The notes under the pieces: model-generated
Told to the model about the DNA's origin: nothing
What the model saw: the letters and a program-made list of their open reading frames with translations, nothing else
Database searches by the model: none
NCBI RefSeq assembly: GCF_040807025.1
Contig: NC_090944.1
Coordinates: 125,727,738 to 125,791,737 of the forward strand
Reading direction: 5' to 3'
DNA: 64,000 nt
Source of the DNA: Struthio camelus
Taxonomy: Eukaryota > Chordata > Aves > Struthioniformes > Struthionidae
Program-made: the position numbers and the translations under genes
In this document: in pieces, positions 59,801-64,000 of the stretch
Layout: each line of letters starts with the position of its first letter
How positions within the stretch are numbered: the first letter of the stretch is position 1

Positions 59801-61315
59801 TAAGAAAAGATAACTGCTTAGAAGCAGGTCTGCTTGTGGGCCCTAAATGCCCCTAAAACACACTTCAGCATGCAACATAAATAACTCCGAGACAAATACT
59901 TAACTGGGCTATTTCCCACCCTCCTCTAGATTCTCTTCCAGTGATAGCTGCTCCATCGATGTGGACGCGACCCCAGATAAAAGACTTCAAGGAAAAGATT
60001 CGGCAGGATGCAGACTCTGTGATCACAGTGGGCCGCGGAGAAGTGGTTACAGTTAGAGTACCAACTCACGAAGAGGGGTCTTATCTCTTTTGGGAGTTTG
60101 CTACAGACAATTATGACATTGGTTTTGGGGTGTATTTTGAATGGACAGACTCCCCTAACACTGCAGTCAGTGTGCATGTCAGTGAATCCAGTGATGATGA
60201 GGATGAAGAAGAAGGTAAGATGCTGATTTATATGAACTTCCAGTCTCTCAAAACTTGCCGTGTGGAAAAAACAGTTGATTCTGTCTTGTGTAATCTCCTG
60301 GTTCCCCAACTCTGCAGTGTGTGGCTTCCGTCTAGCTGGAATCTCTTCAGTTTCAAATTGAAATTAAAATTCTGAAAGTAACTTCAGACGTTCTTTCATT
60401 TGATCACTGATAGGTTAAAGCAGGCAAAGGGAGGAAAAAATCCTTTTCCTGTATTTCGCTTACTCCTTAGCATGCCTTCCTGTGCTTTGTCCAATCCGAC
60501 TCTTCCATAGGCTAGACTGATTCCAACGCTGTACTTGCAGAGCCGCTCTGGTATAGGAAGCGGCGGCCTTCTGGCTAAGTAGTTAGCAGTAGTAAGTACA
60601 TCAGAAGATGAGTCGCAATCAGTCAACCTGTGGAACAGCTTAATGAAAACTGGGTGCTTGGCATCTCTGAAAAATGGCCCAGCTGTGGTGGAGAGGGCAG
60701 ATCGTTTGTTTTAATACTAAGCCAAAATTCATGATAAAGCAGTGTCCACGTTGAACCAAAGGCAAACTTGCCTTTCATTGAATGCAGTTTTGCAAGGGAA
60801 GGTGGATAGGTTGCTCCCTTAAAAAGAAAGTGCAACTGCTACCCTTCTGAGTATAGTGGTGGAGTAAAACTCAGAAATGTGTGCTTACTGTTGCTCCTGA
60901 TTTTTTTTTTTTGAATGCTTTGCCTGCTGCCTTGATAGGAACTCTTCCTCCCCCGTCATCTCCCTTTCCCTCCCCAAAATCTGACTCCTAGACTAATGAG
61001 GTAGATTGCCCTGTCCACTACAGGTTAGGCCTCCAAAAACTAAGATCTGACTTTCACTTGTGAAGTATGCACCTCTTAACTGACTTTTTTTTTCCCCTTG
61101 CAGAAAATGCTAGCAGTGAAGAAAAAGCCAAAAAGAATGCCAACAAGCCTCAGCTAGATGAAATAGTGCCTGTGTACAGACGAGACTGTCATGAAGAAGT
61201 GTATGCTGGCAGCCACCAGTACCCAGGGAGGGGAGTTTATCTCCTTAAATTTGACAACTCCTACTCTCTATGGAGGTCAAAAACAGTTTACTACAGAGTT
61301 TATTATACCAGATAA
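44617..61315 (+). CDS. ACBD3: ACBD3 (GCP60/PAP7), Golgi acyl-CoA-binding-domain protein, eight coding exons
   Basis: ACBD3 is a cytosolic-face Golgi scaffold. It binds giantin through its C-terminal GOLD domain and recruits PI4KB through its Gln-rich middle, thereby supporting PI4P production and Golgi structure. The coding join is 44617-44875, 52201-52342, 53255-53395, 54166-54324, 56307-56481, 58904-59096, 59930-60214 and 61104-61315. This is 1566 bases, or 521 aa (human 528). Order of parts: low-complexity Ala/Gly/Pro N-terminus (1-67) starting with [11 protein letters not shown]; acyl-CoA-binding domain about 68-165 ([36 protein letters not shown]); E/R-rich charged helix about 172-233; Q-rich segment about 234-300; variable linker; GOLD domain about 357-519 ([32 protein letters not shown], end RVYYTR). 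All introns are GT-AG and in phase. The ATG at 44617 is the first in frame after the CpG-island leader and gives the family N-terminus. Confidence 0.98.
44876..52200 (+). other. ACBD3 intron 1
   Basis: This 7.3 kb intron is the largest in the window. Its first ~250 bases are still CpG-island sequence. It holds a T-rich/C-rich run near 50045-50070, a T run at 50410-50423 and the 19-base tandem repeat at 48026-48063. I see no exon or recognisable mobile element. Confidence 0.75.
48026..48063 (+). repeat. Two-copy 19-base tandem repeat
   Basis: CAGTATACAAACCGTATCA is followed directly by a copy with one change (G to A at the 14th base). Confidence 0.9.
52201..52342 (+). CDS. ACBD3: ACBD3 coding exon 2
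   Basis: The acceptor is tcctctacag before 52201 and the donor is gtaaaa at 52343. It encodes [20 protein letters not shown] through FFDVLGNDR, the central part of the acyl-CoA-binding domain with the conserved Y-EEKL-L and GPYNPDT features. Confidence 0.97.
53255..53395 (+). CDS. ACBD3: ACBD3 coding exon 3
   Basis: The acceptor is cctctcag before 53255 and the donor is gtaata at 53396. It encodes [20 protein letters not shown] then [20 protein letters not shown], the last helix of the acyl-CoA-binding domain and the start of the charged region. Confidence 0.97.
54166..54324 (+). CDS. ACBD3: ACBD3 coding exon 4 (E/R-rich helix)
   Basis: The acceptor is gttgcag before 54166, with a weak pyrimidine tract, and the donor is gtgagt at 54325. 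The exon is nearly all Glu and Arg ([20 protein letters not shown] and so on), a charged coiled-coil or single alpha-helix. The purine-rich sequence is itself rich in GAA splicing-enhancer-like motifs. Confidence 0.96.
56307..56481 (+). CDS. ACBD3: ACBD3 coding exon 5 (Q-rich segment)
   Basis: The acceptor is caatctag before 56307 and the donor is gtatga at 56482. It encodes [20 protein letters not shown] through [10 protein letters not shown], the Gln-rich region whose human counterpart binds PI4KB. Confidence 0.96.
56482..58903 (+). other. ACBD3 intron 5
   Basis: This 2.4 kb intron has an A-rich then G-rich run at 58468-58499. No exon or clear repeat element is seen. Confidence 0.7.
58904..59096 (+). 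CDS. ACBD3: ACBD3 coding exon 6 (linker)
   Basis: The acceptor is gttttag before 58904 and the donor is gtagga at 59097. It encodes [20 protein letters not shown] through [10 protein letters not shown], the variable linker between the Q-rich part and the GOLD domain. It is the least conserved exon relative to human. Confidence 0.95.
59930..60214 (+). CDS. ACBD3: ACBD3 coding exon 7 (GOLD domain, first part)
   Basis: The acceptor is tcctctag before 59930 and the donor is gtaaga at 60215. It encodes [20 protein letters not shown] through [20 protein letters not shown], ending in an acidic loop. This is most of the giantin-binding GOLD domain and is almost identical to human. Confidence 0.97.
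61104..61315 (+). CDS. ACBD3: ACBD3 coding exon 8 with stop (GOLD domain, end)
   Basis: The acceptor is cccttgcag before 61104. It encodes [20 protein letters not shown] then [20 protein letters not shown] through VYYRVYYTR and TAA at 61313-61315. The basic region after the acidic loop and the C-terminal strands of GOLD are intact. Confidence 0.97.
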
Positions 61316-62545
61316 AGGTGTGGCTGTTTCTGATGCTGGGCAGTGCAGAAGATGTCATTTTATTTGGAATTTTCTTCAAGCATAATGGATCCTTTTGAGT
61401 CTGTGTTTTATCCTGTCTGTATCTGTATGGTTTGTGTGAACTTTAACAAGTAGACACTGGGATCTTCCTGCTCCATGACACTAATGCATATTGCATTGGG
61501 CTTAACACAGGATCTCCCTAGGCTGTTTGGGTGCTGGAGTTAGCCAATGGAAGTCATTGGCTCCAGTGCTAAAGTCACACCAGTTGCATCTGTAAAGCCT
61601 CCGTGTAAATGGGGGAGGGTATTGCTGGTTCACTAGCTGGGTGATCTGATGTTTCCAGGTCTGGATGCTTTGAATAACTTGTTAACAGTTAATTTAAAGG
61701 TCCCATCAATAACTGGTAGATTTGGATGCAGTTTGCTGTGTAGCAAGTTTCTCTTAACTGTAATTGAATGTCAGATTTTTACACCATTAAAACTTGAAAC
61801 TTTAAGTTGATGTGATTTAGAAACAAGTTGTCTCGCTTCTGTCTTCACTGAAGAAGAAACATTCAGTTCCTTGAACCATGTAGTGACTAAGATGAGGATG
61901 AACAGTATCCTGAAAGTACAGTAAATAACCTCTTACTTCTGAAGACTTGAACTGAACAACAGCTAAAAGTGTATGTAACAAGTAGAACCTTGATCACTCT
62001 GCCCTGCTGCTAACCCTAGAATTTAAAAAAGAAAAAAAAATCCTTTTTTGGAAGGAGTTGACTTTGAACCAGGGCACAGAATTTTTTTTTAATGGGGTAG
62101 ACTTTAAAACTGAAATTAGTTTTCTGCACAACTTCCTGGTGTGTCTGTTTTTTGTAAACCTGAGTGAACACATTGTGCATCTGAAGAATAGTAAATCACT
62201 TTGGTAAAGTGTAGGAATTAATGTTGCACTAATTATGGAAATCACTGCCAGTCCATTTTAGTCTCAGCTGGTGGTTCTTCAGTGCAAACTTTCTGCTTTA
62301 ATTTGTAACTTGAGGCAGAAAGCCAGAATGCACATGCAGGTATTTAATAATGTAGCTTTAATTCTCAATTTCATATGGATGGGGCATTTTCCTATATTTT
62401 GTGTAGTGGAAAAATGCAGAGGGTTACTTGGCTCATAGATGCAGTAATAGTCCACTGTCCTTGGAGCCCTGCGCCCAAGGGGTGATGATTGCAAATGATG
62501 ACTTGTGTAAGTGCTGTCTGCATGGGTAGCACACTTTGTTACTGA

Positions 62546-62551
62546 AATAAA
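62546..62551 (+). terminator. ACBD3 poly(A) signal AATAAA
   Basis: A canonical hexamer lies about 1.23 kb after the stop, followed by GT-rich sequence (gggtctgtctggtgggtt) suitable as a downstream element. Confidence 0.6.
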
Positions 62552-63171
62552 CTGGTTGCTTTGGGTCTGTCTGGTGGGTTCTTGCAGTAAGATTTCCATT
62601 GATTAGCTGCAGCATGTGCAGTTCCACAGCAAATGATGTTGCGTTTGGGGGACTTGTTTGAATAATCCGTTTGTACATACATTATACTTTACTTTTCTCA
62701 TACCAACCGTGGAGATATTTCTCCTAGAGTGCTTAACTTGTCATCTTGCATTTGGTTCAGCAACACCATACCAGCTTATAGCTAGTTAGTGCTGCTTTAT
62801 CCAAAAACACTGTACAATGTTCTGCTCTTGTGTACATACAGTATATAAACCATGAATTTAGAAAGTACCTTGCTTTTAAAGAAAACTGTATTTAATGTAA
62901 AAAAAAAAAAAAAAACTTTTAAAAAGGCAGGCACTAATATATTTCTTCCAGTCTTCAGTTTAGATTTTTGTCCACACAAAAATGTTACGACTTTTTCCTC
63001 TAAAAATAACTGTTCTTGGGAGTGGTGTTTGTCGCTTTAAATGGCAGCACTTACTGTCATGTGTTGGATGTTAGAACTTTTGCGTTTCCAGACTTTTTTT
63101 ATTGCCTCTGGCTGTTGATTAGTACAGTACAAGTGCGATTTCAGAATACCTTGAGATAGTATTTAATCCTA

Positions 63172-63177
63172 ATTAAA
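63172..63177 (+). terminator. ACBD3 distal poly(A) signal ATTAAA
   Basis: A common variant hexamer lies near the right edge of the AT-rich tract, before sequence composition changes at about 63300. Confidence 0.45.
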
Positions 63178-63656
63178 ATACATTTATCTGTAATGCTGTT
63201 GGCTTTTTATTAACTTGGAAACCTTGGCATTGCTGTGTGTGGCTCTTCAACTGTCCATTTGTCATCTTCCCGTTCACTTTCAAAAATCGAGTACTGAGCT
63301 AGCTTTGCAGTTTTAACAGCGTAGTCGTTTGCACCAAAGCCTCCGTCCTGAGCTCACGGTAAGAGGCCGTCTATCAACGCCTAGAGTCCAGCTTGAACAG
63401 CATAATCCTTTTGCTTATAAAGTGATCTCCCATAGCGGAAAGGGAGGAAGGTGGGCAGCCGAGAGCCGTGCGCCTTTTCGGCCTCGGAGAAAGGGGCCTG
63501 CCTCGGCCCCGAGCAGCAGCGGTGTCCGGGGAGCCCGACCCTGAGTGGCCGTGAGGAGGCTCTAGGCTGCTCAGCCGAGTCCTGCTGGCAGCAGCTGTAT
63601 ATCGGGCTCATTTCGTACAGTTTTGTCTGTGTATACTTTTTAAATGGGACCTGCTA

Positions 63657-63702
63657 ATCAGTCATTGACTGATACAGGACTTACCCGTTCAGGTAACGGG
63701 TA
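63657..63702. repeat. Two adjacent 8-bp hairpins
   Basis: ATCAGTCA (63657-63664) and TGACTGAT (63666-63673) are exact reverse complements around one base. TACCCGTT (63682-63689) and AACGGGTA (63695-63702) are exact reverse complements around a 5-base loop. Confidence 0.85.
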
Positions 63703-63718
63703 CTTTAGCCATGGGAAT

Positions 63719-64000
63719 TGTGGCAGCTCATGGTCCAGGCCCCCGGGGCAGCCCTGGGCCCGAAGGGGCAAGAGACAAGCAGGAACGTGCATGTTTTAGA
63801 CCAGAAAGGAAAACCTAGAGGCAACAAGTCAAGTTATGCAAAGGGTCTCTGCCTGTACTTGGCCGAAATCACCCTCTGTTGCCTATCTTGTACTAATAAA
63901 TCACTTGCCCAGAAGCTGGGGTGGATTTTGCATAGTTCAGTTGGTGTGCGGGGTCTCGCTGGCCCCCTCTACCCCCAGGACTATGAGGTTCAGGATCCCA
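63719..64000 (+). mobile_element. Possible solo LTR-like segment (weak)
   Basis: The segment begins with TGTGG, carries AATAAA at 63895-63900 and continues into GC/T-rich sequence (GGTGTGCGGGGTCTCGCTGG near 63941), which is the order R-U5 regions of LTRs often show. No target-site duplication, TATA box or matching second edge is visible because the window ends. It may equally be unique sequence. Confidence 0.2.

Larger units (their letters stand above)
61316..63200 (+). other. ACBD3: ACBD3 3' UTR
   Basis: AT-rich sequence follows the stop. AATAAA lies at 62546-62551 and a variant ATTAAA at 63172-63177. The distal signal gives a UTR of about 1.9 kb, the proximal about 1.25 kb. Where the transcript ends cannot be settled from sequence alone. 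Confidence 0.65.

Noticed and set aside
1-64000. CRISPR arrays, operons, insertion sequences or prokaryotic systems
   Set aside because: The window is vertebrate nuclear DNA with spliced genes; no regularly spaced repeats or bacterial gene structure are present.

Overview
The window is vertebrate nuclear DNA and most likely avian. Spliced genes with canonical GT-AG introns, short introns, CpG-island promoters and very few transposable elements all point that way. The only recognisable repeats are old, decayed CR1 LINE and MIR SINE relics, which are shared by archosaurs and turtles. A crocodilian or turtle source cannot be excluded from the sequence alone, but repeats are sparse enough to favour a bird. 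Gene order and orientation match the LIN9 - MIXL1 - ACBD3 block of human 1q42.

Positions 1-14480 hold the 3' two thirds of LIN9 on the plus strand. Nine coding exons encode the last ~368 residues of this MuvB/DREAM complex subunit, followed by a 3' UTR with poly(A) signals. The earlier exons lie to the left of the window. Intron 4 carries a ~1 kb ancient CR1 copy in sense, and intron 8 carries a CR1 relic in antisense. Just past the LIN9 poly(A) signal is an unexplained exon-like segment (14512-14584).

Positions 16950-18130 hold MIXL1 on the minus strand, tail-to-tail with LIN9. It is a compact, GC-rich, Mix-class paired-like homeobox gene. I resolve three coding exons (192 aa) separated by introns of 124 and 88 bases, with a TATA box 40 bases before the ATG. 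A striking G-rich minisatellite lies directly upstream of its promoter.

Positions 18.6-44.1 kb are about 25 kb without a recognisable gene. They contain simple repeats, two MIR relics, a perfect 15-bp hairpin, other small inverted repeats and GC-rich patches. This is the natural place to look for MIXL1 enhancers, but nothing coding can be supported.

Positions 44.3-63.2 kb hold a complete ACBD3 gene on the plus strand. Eight coding exons encode 521 aa: an acyl-CoA-binding domain, a charged E/R-rich helix, a Q-rich segment and a GOLD domain. It starts in a CpG island with a tandem array of GC boxes and ends in a ~1.9 kb 3' UTR. The last 800 bases are non-coding, with a GC-rich patch, two neighbouring hairpins and a weakly LTR-like tail.

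The three genes are neighbours by conserved synteny rather than a pathway. LIN9 acts in cell-cycle transcription, MIXL1 in mesendoderm specification and ACBD3 in Golgi organisation. No wholly new system is evident. The best leads are the exon-like segment after LIN9, the G-rich array at the MIXL1 promoter, the short-intron gene model of MIXL1 and the perfect hairpin at 30.4 kb.
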